Of a DNA stretch of 64,000 bases, positions 1 through 44,668 are shown one piece after another. The translations under genes and the position numbers were made by a program. Where the stretch lies: positions 21,662,542-21,726,541 of the forward strand of contig NC_056543.1 of NCBI RefSeq assembly GCF_910596095.1, given 5' to 3'. The stretch's first letter is position 1, and every line of letters starts with the position of its first letter. The notes below the pieces were generated by a model. That model saw only the letters and a program-made list of their open reading frames with translations. It made no database searches and had not been told where the DNA came from. This DNA comes from Thunnus maccoyii. Lineage: Eukaryota; Chordata; Actinopteri; Scombriformes; Scombridae.

Positions 1-524
1 CTGGCTTTTAGTACTGTTTTATTTGTGTGCCTGGTGTATATTGTATTGTCCTGACTGAAACTTGTAATGCTGCCGCTCTAGCTAGGTCTTGGTTGCTAAC
101 GTCAGTAGGATTTTTACCTGGTTAAATAAGTAAATAAAGATAACATCTATTTTTTTAAGTGACATGACTGTTTTTCTATGCAGAAATCCAAGACAAGTTT
201 CTCTTTCAGCAGCCTGAGATTTTTTTTCCAAATGTTGAGGAAAGGGAGGAGCGAGCTTCCTTTACATGAAATATTAGGAGCAGAAGTCCATAGAATTCAC
301 CTACTAGGGAGATCTCAAATTTTCATATTGCTACATCTTTCTTTTTACTGAATGATTGCTAACAGTCGGCTACACTGGTGTTGTGCCTTTCATGGTTTGT
401 GTCAATTACTTTGCTTTCTGTATTTCTGTATTTGCTCCTATTCTTTTTTTTTGCACCTTCAAACAATTAATGTCCTTCTTAGGATAATAAAGTTAAATTT
501 GATTTCGTCAAAAACACAACTCAC
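1..524. other. dcaf6 intron (partial), no exon seen
   Basis: AT-rich sequence downstream of the donor at 524-523 on the minus strand. I see no further DCAF6 exon here, so the remaining C-terminal exons must lie beyond the left edge. Confidence 0.6.
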
Positions 525-28491
<27,967 letters not shown>

Positions 28492-28900
28492 TGTGACCGA
28501 GTGTGGTTCTTAATTGACAATAACATTGAAACTAAGCTAACCGTGTTCCTGTTGATGTCGCCTTTTTTATCTACCGACGCTTCGGTTTCGCCATCGAGAT
28601 CAGTCCCTGCCAGCCGGGACGGGGCTACCGTTAGCTGGCTACGACCCTCATGGTTTGCATGGCTGGAAGTGAAAGACTCGCTGCTGTCCTCCCGACTTTA
28701 CACGGACTGTACTCCCGCTCTGTGCGCCGATAACTATCCGTCCTGCTAGCCTAGCCTGGTTTATGTTTTTTTTTTTCCTTTAGCAGACAAACGGTCAGCT
28801 GTGTCCAAACAACGCGAGAAACAACGTGTTTTCACAGAACGATTGGGTGCGCTCGCTTTATTAAGACGAATGAGCTGTCAGAGGGGCGGAGTGTGGCACA
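28492..28900 (-). promoter_or_regulatory. dcaf6 5'UTR and promoter region
   Basis: The 400 bp upstream of the dcaf6 start codon is richer in CpG than its surroundings. On the minus strand it contains a CCAATC box (rc of GATTGG near 28840) and a GC box (rc of GGGGCGGAG near 28882). No TATA box is evident. The transcription start cannot be placed from sequence alone. Confidence 0.45.
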
Positions 28901-29384
28901 TCAGAATCAGCATCTATCAGCCAAGTAACGCGGCATGTAAAGAGTGAGTCTCGTTTGCTCCCACAAGCAACATAGAAGAATAAAAATGAAATAATGGAAT
29001 AATAATGATGAAGTAAACAAAATAGGACTAAAATTAAATGAAAATTTTAAAAAATTGGAATAGTAATAGTCTTGAAATGGTATATAAAACTTGAAATGAA
29101 ATATTGACTGTACAAAGGAAGTATAGACTGTGCTAAGGACGAATAAATGAAAAGTATAAAATATATGAAGATGACAAGAGTAACAATTAAATGCGACGTA
29201 CATAAGTAATTACAGTGGAGGTTGAATGCGATGTACAATGTTAAGTCCATGATGAAATATATGAAAGTGACCAGTGCAGGGATTAAAAGAGGGATGTAAA
29301 ATGTAAAGCCCAATTTGATAGGAACCCTCTTCTGGTATTAAGGAAGGACCCATCTTAGTATAAGGCAGTTGGTGTTTTTTAGTG

Positions 29385-29612
<228 letters not shown>

Positions 29613-29639
29613 AAACATTTAACATAAAGAACACTGTTA

Positions 29640-31500
29640 AAGAATATAGATAAAACTGAATCCCATTGACCTAGTACATTATGGTGGACTGGGACATGAC
29701 TCACCTGGTACAGTCATGCTGGATCCAGCAGTGTTTAAGCAGCAGTTTAACTCAAAGTTTGAAAACCAGGCAGATGGTCGACAGTGACTGCTGTTTTGTC
29801 CCCAAAGACTTAAAGTCGAGTAAAAAATGTGTTTTTCTTCTTGTTCCTAACAGAGACTGTATATAAAGATGGACGACGTGTCTCCCACCGCTATGTCGAA
29901 GTGAAACTTTTTTCTTCTGACTTCCCTTATAATACGAAATAAGAATACAGAAAACATTCAAGTGAAATCAATCAATCACAATAAAATAAACAAGATAAAC
30001 AAAATGCCAGGTGACAGTACACATATACAAAGCCAGAACACATTATTCATTCATTTAAAGGAGATGCACAAACATATTGTCTTGTTTTTGGAGGAGAAAA
30101 TAATTTTCATGTATTACTTGGTTTCATTTTAAATAATTAAATAAATAAGGGTTTGGAGTTATTAAATGTGGATTTGTGGATATGAAACTTTGCTAAAAGA
30201 ATGATTAGAGTAATAATATGTTCTTTAATTTTTATCGCCATTACGTTTATTGAAACCAAACAAAATCTTTTCTAAAGGCATAAAATGAAATCAGAGATCA
30301 ATAATAAATCTACTCAAGTACTTCGGCCTTTTGGTTTGGACACGGTACCAAAGCAAATCGAGAAGAGTTTCTGGGAGTAAATCACAGAATTACCAGTTTA
30401 CACTGATAGGCCTACATCCTTTCTCAATTTGACAAGATAATGATTTGCAAATCTAGGGTTACCATCATACAGTCTATGGTTACCATCTCTAGACCACGAC
30501 CGGAGAGACACGCGCCCTCTGCGTCCCGCCGTCCGACGGAGGTTTGAGAGCGGCTGTCACAGCTGTCAATCATGACGTTACACACCCTTTTTATAAAATC
30601 AAATAACTAATTAAAAACAAAATGATCAGAAAAATGAGCACTTGAACAAACATCAGCCTAATAATAACTACCTAAAGTGACAGAAACCGTCTTTGGGAAA
30701 AATGTATTTGAAGTGGACTTTGATTTTTTTTTAGTTTGGCTCGTGTCCCATCCGATAACATTGAGGGGGCGGGGCTTATGACCAGCCAGCCACCAGGGGG
30801 CGACTGAGATATTTTAGCTTCACTTTTGGGGAGCTGTCATGTCATCCATCTTTACATACAGTCTATGGCACCAGTTGGATGTCTGAGTTGCACTGTGCAG
30901 AATGATGTATGTGCAGAGTTTGACACTGGAGGACTGTTTTCACATTCATCTATAGTTTCAGTAGTCAATGGTCAATTCTGATCCAATGTTTAATTTACAC
31001 AAGTGTCATGTGGAGACTTGAAGCCTCAAGTGCACATTCACTGACAATGGACTTTACAGTGAAGTAGGAGACATCTTTTGAGGAGGCCTATTTGCATATT
31101 CACAGGTTATGGAATTTTTACTGAGAGAGAAGGAAGAGATGTAATTTTAAGGATTTTGAAGTAGTAATTATACTTGTATCTTAAAATTTTCTTTGCTTGC
31201 CTTGTGGTCTTACAATAGATAAATATTTTATTATATGTGTTTCACACCTTTCACAGAGCAAGGTCACAAAGTTCTTCACAAGAGTAAAATTGTTAAAAGT
31301 CACAAAGAAATAGAGTCAACGTGTAGGCTATTCTTCTGTGAATCAAAAAAAAAATGTTCCCATTAAAATCATAACATTTGCAACAAAATGTATTTTCTTT
31401 TTGGATCTTTACATTCAAACTGTATGTAACTGTTTGTTATCTTTAACAAGCAACTGTAAACTGTGTTCATAATGTAAAAATTACACCTGAAATATGATTA
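29640..31500. other. dcaf6-mpc2 intergenic region with dispersed repeat relics
   Basis: No gene is visible. A fish repeat end, GACTGTATATAAAGATGGAC, occurs at about 29854 in plus orientation. Its reverse complement (CATCTTTACATACAGTCTAT) ends the stretch 30445-30870, which also carries GGGGCGGGGCTTATGACCAG and CACCAGGGGGCGACTGAG. That stretch is a dispersed-repeat copy in minus orientation. Confidence 0.5.
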
Positions 31501-31519
31501 ATTTTTTACAAATTTGAGC

Positions 31520-31959
31520 TGTAGAGATAATTCGTCTCCGCCCAGCTAGAATACGCTGTGTTTAGAAAAGTAATAATCCCATCTAAACCAATCATATCGG
31601 GGTTCAGTCCAGGCGGACCAATGATGGCAGAGAGCCCATGTAAGCACCGCCCCTCTCAGGTTAGGTTGCACGGCACAGAAAGTCACCTCGTCGTGTCGGT
31701 CAGGGAGAAGCTACTGACGGCTAGCAACTACCTGGAGCTCAGAGCTGCAGGAGAAGGTCAACAGCAGGACGGCAGCATCCTCTCCCGTTCTTCAGCCAAC
31801 CGGACATTTATGTATCTGACAACATTTCACATCGAAAAAAGGATTTTAAAACTCTATTACCTCTTTTTAAGAAAGACACCTAGCTAGCTAACCTTTTAGC
31901 GAGCTAGCTTCAAGTTCCGACTTCCAACTGTCCTCATTTCCAATTCATCATCTACAATC
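31520..31959 (+). promoter_or_regulatory. mpc2 promoter and 5'UTR with upstream reading frame
   Basis: This GC-richer region carries GC boxes (CTCCGCCC near 31537 and ACCGCCCCTCTC near 31647). An upstream ATG at 31810 opens a 26-codon frame including the stop (31810-31887), ending 72 bases before the mpc2 start. Its use depends on where transcription begins, which sequence alone cannot show. Confidence 0.4.
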
Positions 31960-34900
31960 ATGGCTGCACTGAGAGCCTCCTATCACAGGATTTTGGACAG
32001 GATCGAGCATATGCTGCCCGCCAAACTCAGACCTCTGTACAACCACCCGGCAGGTAATGCAGAGATCATCACCCAGCCTCTTGATTAGCAGGCTGGAGCT
32101 TTGTTTGTGATGTGGTGGGTGCACTTTACTTATCTAGATTGCACCCTGTGGAGAATAAAACAGCAGCTCTTATCTTGTGTTGTAAATAAATTAATGTATG
32201 ACAGTCATTGTTTGGCTCTGGGAGACCCAAATCTGCAGGATAACAACAGCTAAGCAGCCCAGCATGCAAAAGTGTGTAAATGTCTGCAGTAAAACCAAGA
32301 ATTTCTTTACAGATCTCCTCCGGACAGGTATTAAGTCATAAAAATACCTGCTTGAATAATGTGTGTCTGATATGGTTTTTCTACAAAAAAAAAAATCGTT
32401 TATCTTATTAAAATTCTTAAAAATACATCTATTCCTTCCCCTCATTAAAAATCCAGATTACAAATATGAAAATAGTTTTGATTTCTTAAGTTTTTCTGCT
32501 GGAAGCCTCAGGACTGGAGGCTTTGAGTTTCCACATTGCACTTGTGTAGGTTGAATATTGGGCCAGAATTGGCTTCCAAATGTGTTGTGATATCACAAAT
32601 CCTGCTCATTAGGCCGCCCTTAAAAATCAGATTTTTAAATGAGCACAGCAAAACTTTTCATTTTAAGCAGGTGAATGTGAAAACAGTCTTCTAGTGTCAA
32701 ACTCTGCACAGTGAAACTCAAACATCTAACTGTATGAACAAGAGGAAGAGTGGAGGGGACCTTTAAGTTTGTTGTGGTGTTCTGGGTTTGAGAGAAGTTC
32801 AGAGATATCACCATAAAAAAAAAATCATCTGAAGTTTAGCCACAGCTTAACCAACGGGACTGTCATGTTTTTGTCATTTTATTAACTTTGATTAAATAAA
32901 ATACAAAAACCCATAAAATAGACAGTGACTGTGTTGCAGGGAGAAGACGTAGTTTTAGTTGTGGTCACATGTACAGTTTGATGCAGAGAATCATATTTGA
33001 GTCTTGACTGTGTCCTGATCACAATAATGAGAAACAGTCACATTCTAATCTCATACTATGTTCATGGTACTTTTTATTCCTCCTGAGCTGCAGCTAATTA
33101 TTATTTTTATTGATTCAACTGTTTATTTATGTATTTGATTCATTGTTTCATTGATTAGTTTTGTCCATCAACTAATCGATTAATAGACTGAACTGTTTCG
33201 ACTCGAATCCCAATTTACAGCCTTTCTAACGTGTCCAAAGATACTGTGAAACCTTTTATGAATGTTATAATGTTCAGTTTTTCACTCTTTTAAAAGAGGT
33301 GTTGATTCAATGTCATGGCCTCTCTGTTTGCCTTTTCATTCACCCCATTTACATCGATGATTGTGGACCAAATCTGCAAAAGCTTTCTGTATAAAACAAT
33401 ACAGTCCAACAGCACCATAAACTACAGCTTCTAAACTGACCATAAAGTTGAATCGACACCTCAGTAACACTGTGTCAATAAAAAGTGAACATTATAACCT
33501 TCATGAAGGTAGGATTAGTTGCATTAGACTGCTTTATTTTAGTGAACAGTGTAGCTCGCACAGGCATTCAGCCCTCATTGACACTGATATTAACTAGAGG
33601 TTACTGAGATTAAGGAGTCACTGGCGTCACTGGTAAAACTCTGTGTTTTGTCTGTGCAAGGGTATCTGAGCTCTGCCTGTCAAGGACAACTTTCTGAGCA
33701 GGTATGAAGGGGCGGTGACAAAAGCCAACTCCCTCAATGATGATTTGCAGTGACAGACGTCCTACTTTTTGTTCAGCCTTCAGCATTGGTGGATAATGAG
33801 ACTCCAAACCAGCAGATGTTAATGTTCCCTCACATTTTCCTCCTCTGTGCTGCATGTAATTAAGATTATGTGAGTCTCCTCCCAGTGACTCAGACACGCT
33901 GGAGTGTCCAAATACCTTTTACACAGATACTCAGGCTTTACTGTCTGGAGTTAAGTCTAATCTTTTCACACACTGTAAGAAGCCTTGTGTCTCAGTGAGG
34001 AAACCTCACTGGTAGACCTGGTTGAACATATCTGCCAAATTTCACTTCTTTTATGTCGGATTGGGCGTGTTTATTGGTGTAGGAAGAGTTTTATCTGTTT
34101 AACTTGCATATTTTACATGTGATTTGACCTGCATTTGATATCAGTATTGGGTAAATATTGACCAGCAGATTTTATGATGCCTCCCACTTTTCTTTACTGT
34201 GATGTCATATAAACAACACAGAGCTAATTAAGCTTATTTGAGTTTGTATTTTCAGTGTGTTTGAGTTAAGTTTCATCTTTATACCTGTTAGAAAATCCCA
34301 GCTGGTGGATGAGTAACATCAGAGAGAAAACCTTGAAAAAACCTTGAAAAACTGTGAAATTAACAAATGATGTAATATCACTTGTTAAAGCTGCCAAATT
34401 TGATGTTTTCATTTTCTTATGTTTTTATTTTAGGTCCAAAAACAGTTTTCTTCTGGGCCCCGATGTTCAAATGGGTGAGTGTGTTTACATTCAGTCTAAC
34501 CTGTTTAACTTGTATAAGCAAAGACACGAAGGACTCAACCAGTCAGCAGCGTGTTTTTAGTGTTTGTTTGTTTACATACAATAAATACTTCGGTTAATTT
34601 ACACCAGACGATGTGATGGATCTGAAAGATAATGTGTTCTCTTAACTGCAGGGTCTGGTTGTAGCTGGATTAGCTGATATGACCCGACCAGCAGATAAAC
34701 TCAGTACCTCCCAGTCTGCAGTACTGACAGCAACAGGTGAGATTTTAACGGTTTAATGTCTCAATTTAATTTAGAAAAAGAGATGGTGTGATCCATGGAA
34801 ATATAACTGGCTGATTTGATGCATTTTATCATTAAAATCCATGTGGGGAACTTCTGACATCCTGGTCTACATGTTTGGAATATGAAGTGTTAGTTGTTTG

Positions 34901-36889
34901 GATTTCTTTAAGTTCATTTAAACACAGATTTTACCAATCTGTGCCAAAGGTTGATTGATGCTTTTGCAATATGTTCCTTCAAACAGATCTTATCTGTTAC
35001 TCTTACCAAAACATAGACTCTGTTCTCATGTTGGTTTACCAATCGTGTGCATGACCTTCACTCTCACTGTGTTCCGTCTCCGCCAGGCCTGATCTGGTCC
35101 AGATATTCTTTGGTCATAATCCCGAAGAACTGGAACCTGTTTGCTGTCAACTTCTTTGTGGGCAGCGCAGGAGCCTCCCAGCTCTACAGGATTTGGAGGT
35201 CTGTGTGTTGATGGTGAATTAAAGTGAAAAGTGCGCTCGCTGTTCTCTGACAATCAGCTGACCCACTTATCTGTTAGAAGAACTTTGATGATCTAATGTA
35301 ACAAGTAACGCAAAGATAAGCGCACGGTAGCTTTCTGTGAAATATATATATATTCATGGTTAATGTTTAGCTAAGTGCGTTGCAGCTGATGCAGTGAGTT
35401 GCAGTAAATGTATAACATATTCTTCATGTGTACTTTGTTTTCTAATGTCAACCGTCGACTTGACTCCATCGGGGAAGTGCATTGACATTGACTTAAAGAG
35501 TCAATAGACCAGGGCAACCGATGATTATTTTCATTCTCGATTAATCATTTTGTCTATAAAATGTCAGAAACTGGTGAAAAATGCTCGTTTTAATTTCTAT
35601 AATGTCTTTAAATGTCTTGTTTTGTCCGATCAACAGTCCGAATCCTCACATTTGAGAAGCTGCAACCAGCAAATGTTTGGAGTTTTTGCTTAACAAAAAT
35701 ATTAAAACGATTATTTGGTTATCAAAATGGTTGCTGATTAATTTTCTGTTGATCAATTAATTGACTAATCGTTGCAGCTATAAGTGAAATCAGGGAAAAC
35801 AGCATCACACAGGTGACAGATAAACTAGCTCTGATTGAATTAATGAATGAACACGACGCCTGGCACAATTAGTTTGTAGAGGAAGCTGCCTTTCACCTCG
35901 AGGTCTTTGGCTCAGACTTGTGATGAATTAGTTTGGGATCTGGCATCGTTGGCTTCTGGGGCATTAACAGAATTTGTCTAGATGTCTCGTGTTAGGGGTG
36001 GGTGGATCAATAAGTAAAGAGAAATCTTGTTTTGATTAAAAAATGATCCATCTTAAGTTGGATCAGGTTCTGGCTCATGAACACTCTCCTCAGTGCACAA
36101 ACTCTGCTTCTGTGCTGCTTGTGTGCAGGAATCACTTGTTAGTTCACACAAGCATTTGTCACTAAAACTCACTTTGTGTTTTAAACGTGTGATTATGTGA
36201 TTAACAGAAAATAATAAGAACAAATGCCCGATTAAATAAAGATGAAATAAAATCAATATTTTATATCGACAAGGGCGCAGGTTTGGTTTCAGAGGTCAAC
36301 GATGGATAAGATGGATTTATTACACAGAACTATGGCTACAACTAACTACTATTATTATTATTATTATTGTTGTTGTTGTTGTTATAAAAATATTTTTTCA
36401 ATCAATAGATTCATTGTGTTTCTATAAATAGTTGGCAATTAATTTTCTGTCAATCAATTAATTGTTACAGCTCTACAGAGAACACTTTGATTGATGTTTT
36501 ATACTTGCATGTTTTTTAGCAGGTGATTAAGTGTAAATAACAAATGTAGATTAAATGGGTTTTTTTTACATGCAGAGGAGGTGCAAGTATTGTGTTCAGC
36601 CATGAGTTGAGCCTGTAGTTTCCCTCTCAGGCTGTAAATTTCCACTAATGACGAAGAGCGACCTATATGTAGCCTGACAGGCAAAACCCGGGGCAACAAA
36701 AGCCTGAAAAGCTGGCAATGCTTGCTGATGTTGCACAATAATATCTGGAGGCAACAGAGATGATTGAATCAACATGTTCTTCAGATCTTTTATCTGGGCT
36801 GTCGGTAAATCATGTGATATCATGTGTTCTTCCTCAACAGCTTCAAGCAGGAACAGAAGGCTCTGGAGAAAGAAGCTGCAGAGTCCTGA
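31960..36889 (+). CDS. mpc2: Mitochondrial pyruvate carrier subunit 2
   Basis: MPC2 pairs with MPC1 in the inner mitochondrial membrane to import pyruvate into the matrix. Coding exons: 31960-32053, 34434-34474, 34652-34736, 35087-35198 and 36841-36889. They total 381 bp and encode 126 aa plus stop, close to the usual 127 aa. All junctions are GT-AG and in phase. The protein opens MAALRASYHRILDRIEHMLP. It contains the family block GPKTVFFWAPMFKWGLVVAG, then ADMTRPADKLSTSQSAVL, and the hydrophobic stretches WSRYSLVIIPKNWNLFAVN and FFVGSAGASQLYRIW, giving three predicted membrane helices. The C-terminus is a charged KQEQKALEKEAAES tail. The gene is divergent from dcaf6 with about 3.5 kb between start codons. 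Confidence 0.97.
32365..32815. repeat. Dispersed repeat, second copy of the 19400 family
   Basis: In mpc2 intron 1. It shares GTCTGATATGGTTTTTCTAC, TTCTTAAAAATACATCTATTCC, CCCTCATTAAAAATC, GTGAATGTGAAAACAGTCTT and GACCTTTAAGTTTG with 19400-19700. It is non-coding, and an insertion separates its two halves. Confidence 0.6.
35500..35785. repeat. Best-preserved 'GCTGCAACTAAT' type MITE copy
   Basis: In mpc2 intron 4. The left end AGGGCAACCGATGATTATTT and right end AATTGACTAATCGTTGCAGC are inverted repeats of each other with several mismatches. The body contains TGTCTATAAAATGTCAGAAA and CTCACATTTGAGAAGCTGC. Confidence 0.65.
36330..36480. repeat. ATT/GTT simple repeat with MITE remnant
   Basis: A TATTATTATTATTATTGTTG tract at about 36346-36385 is followed by TTGGCAATTAATTTTCTGTC and ATTAATTGTTACAGCTCTA, the right end of the family seen at 35500-35785. 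Confidence 0.55.
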
Positions 36890-39310
36890 GTGCTTTGCTG
36901 TTGCCAACACTCGTCTGCAGCGGACTCAAAGGGAGACTCCACACCGGGCAGCGACCTGCCCCTTCTCATCATCTCCACATCCCATATCGTCTCCATAACA
37001 ACCATGCCATAACCATTATTCAACCACTTTTAGCCTGTTTTCCCTGTTGGAAATATGCACTTTTCCTTAAGTTTAAAATTTCCTCAGGGTGTTAAAAAAA
37101 TGGACGTTTTTTTAACTGTAGTCAACACACACTCAAGAAGAGTCATCAACGCACAAGTATATTCTTTCAACAAGTTGTATGATTGTACATTCTCGCCACT
37201 CGTTGGGAAGTTTTGCTTTTTTTTTTTTCCATCATTGTTGTTCAGGTGTAGCAGGCATTACCTCATGCAATAATTTCCCAAATATGTAACTCTTGGATAT
37301 GTGTTGAACGTGGTTTAAGGAATGTTTCCAAATCAAATTTAGAAGGATTTCATCACATTAATATTTGCATTACTTTATTTATAATTTGGTTACAGTCACA
37401 GCATCTGTACCAGAGTGATTATTAAATCATTATTGACGACCGTATAATGATTCCTTCCATTTTAATGGCTTTAATTCTTTTAATTTATGTGATAACAAAT
37501 TGTAATTTATAAATTGCTTCACTGATTAAAATCTTCTTTTCTAGTTAAAACTGTATAGAAAGATGCTGTTATTCTCTGATTCTTTATCAGAAACACTTTA
37601 ACCAATGGCACGTTTAACCTGTGCAGCTTTTTATTAATTGTTACTCAAGAGTCAATTAGCAAACACTGGTACTGAACCGCTTTCGGCTCTTTATAATCAA
37701 AACCTTGCTGTCAAATGCCTCTTTGCTCTTAGAAAGGTGTTTTATACTTTTTCTTGTAATGGTTCTTTCACTGTAGTTTCTCATTTTAATCACACAAATA
37801 TTTTAGCAATAATTGGTGTCATCACTTTTAAATATCATTTGATCTGCTGACTGTTTGAACAAAGGGCACTTTGAAGGTTGATCGATAAGGCTCTGTGGAA
37901 ATGTAATGGCTATGTAATGTGAATAAATCCTGTTCAACACCAGCAGCTGATTGAAAGTATGGATGGTAAATGCAGTAGATGTACAGTCGCAGTGACCGAA
38001 CCTGCACATCAGATACACAATAGTCGATTAAATGAATGAAGATCATCGTGCTTTGTACTCTGAAAACAGTTGGTGGAAAAAATAACTCAGGTGATTTCAT
38101 GAGTCTTGAGACATCACGTTGTGGACAGGAAGCCTGTGTTAACTATTGAGTTGCAATATGGAAATAAGATCCAGTATTTCTCAAGTTTCACCCACACAGG
38201 ACTAAAATTAAGATATTTTGTTCTACAATGCCTCAATTTTCTGTCTCTCAAAATTCCTCCAACTTTATCAAAGTGCAACACCAAATCAACTGAATGACCG
38301 TTTCAATCAATTGATCCACTTCTATTGTAAAGATTTTCTGCTTTTCTCTGTGGAGCATTGATAACCTGCAGAGTTCATCTGTCACACTAAACAGATACAC
38401 TAGTTTAAGGAAATTACTTTTTTTTTTTCCAGCTTCAATTTTCTAGACTTCTAATTAAGAAAATCGCCATATTCATGGATCATGATTAACAGTTGCAACC
38501 TAAAAAGATTTATTACTTCTGGTGCCTGAGTGTTTCTAAGATAGTCGTGAATAATTGATGCAGGAGACTGGAGCTGTTTTCAGTCTCATGTCTTTGTACC
38601 AACTCAGTTACTTATTGTGAAATGTTTTGGAAGAGCTTTATTTATATGCTTTGGCTGCATAATAGATGTGAGTCACTGTTTCCAGTATGAACATAGAAAC
38701 TATTTTTAAGAGGTCTTTGCAAGTGAGCTGCATTGGTCTGTAGACCTCGACGAGCTGGAACTTTAACTCCCTCTCCTGCTTCCACTCGACACTACAGAAC
38801 AAATCAGTTTCCATCTTTTGAAGATGTTTTTAACCAAAATGAGAAGTCTGAACAGACACTGTTGGCTCTGACGTGTTCATATTGAAGTTACCAGACACAC
38901 TACGTTACTCAGACTGTAGTTACTCTGCAGTGGATTGTGACATCATTGTATTCGGAAGTCTGTCCTGCTGTTTCATACATACAATGCAAAGTTTTAGTTA
39001 TCAAATTGTCAAACTGCATCATCGGTGTGGATTCAGCCAATTGCTGGTTTCGTCCACACATTGATTAATCTGCCTCTGAACTCTGTTACCAACTGAAGTG
39101 CTGTTTGTAGACTCGCCAAGTATTGAGCCAGTGTTTACAAACCAGTGTACAATATTGAACAACTCTTTCTAGTAAAAATCAATTTTAATTTAATTTGTGT
39201 CAAATGCAGGTGGACACATTGAAAGAAATATGTTGGGACAACTTCAATAAAGTTGCCTATAGCATTGCCTTGTTTTTAAATAACCAATCACACCAATGAT
39301 GGTTTACCAC
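36890..39310. other. mpc2 3'UTR and mpc2-rpl24 intergenic region
   Basis: AT-rich sequence with no gene visible. An AATAAA at 37922-37927 is a possible mpc2 poly(A) signal, implying a 3'UTR of about 1 kb. mpc2 and rpl24 converge here. Confidence 0.45.
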
Positions 39311-39315
39311 AAAAT

Positions 39316-39321
39316 TTTATT
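39316..39321 (-). terminator. rpl24: rpl24 poly(A) signal
   Basis: AATAAA on the minus strand, about 26 bases after the rpl24 stop codon. The implied very short 3'UTR is typical of ribosomal protein genes. Confidence 0.8.
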
Positions 39322-39346
39322 CACAACCAGAAACGGTAAGTCAGGC

Positions 39347-43989
<4,643 letters not shown>

Positions 43990-44668
43990 GATGGCTACGA
44001 GAGGGCACAAAACCGGAAAGAACGATGACGGAAGCGGAAACTGAATAGGTAGACTACAAATCGATACTTATAACCGAATAAACAGTGAGTTTTTGTCAGT
44101 TGAAGTTTAATTAATAGTCTAAAGGTAATATACATATATAAATATATTTTTTAATTTTAAACAAAAAAAAACATTTTAATCAAATTAATACTTTTGCCAA
44201 TCATCACGGGGTGACGTCACAGTCTGACGGTTGCCTAGCAAGCGTATCAGCACTCAACAAGCGTACAAGCAATACTTCCCTGCCTCATAATTCGCTAATA
44301 AAGTGGTGAATCACGCAAATAATATTACGAAAAACTAGATGACACATCTTCTAGGTCGTTTCGTGTAGCTCACATATTACAATATAACTTCTTTCCCGTT
44401 GATATATCCTGGCTGGCGGGTTTCGGCAACATTTAGCGCGCTGCCGCTGCCACAGACGATGAGTTTGAATTGTAGTCTTTTCAAACCACAGATACGCCAC
44501 TTCGCAATGAGGGAGACAGCCGCTATGAACTACACTTCCCAAAATCCCCAGTTGTCTGTTTGAACCATTCGATCCTTGGCAAGCGACAGACGCTTTTTTG
44601 CATTCACAGTCCAGTCTGCAAGCTAATAGAGTTGCTGGCTAACGTAAGGTGTCGTCTAAGGCGGCAGG
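43990..44668. promoter_or_regulatory. Shared rpl24-cep97 divergent promoter region
   Basis: The two start codons face away from each other across 679 bp. Near rpl24 are several GGAA (ETS-type) cores: CCGGAAAG, ACGGAAGC and GCGGAAAC at 44012-44042. On the rpl24 strand, the pyrimidine stretch TTCTTTCC about 40 bases before its ATG is a plausible 5'TOP start. On the cep97 side is AGTCCAGTCTGC near 44609. No TATA box is obvious. The regulatory reading is inferred. Confidence 0.5.
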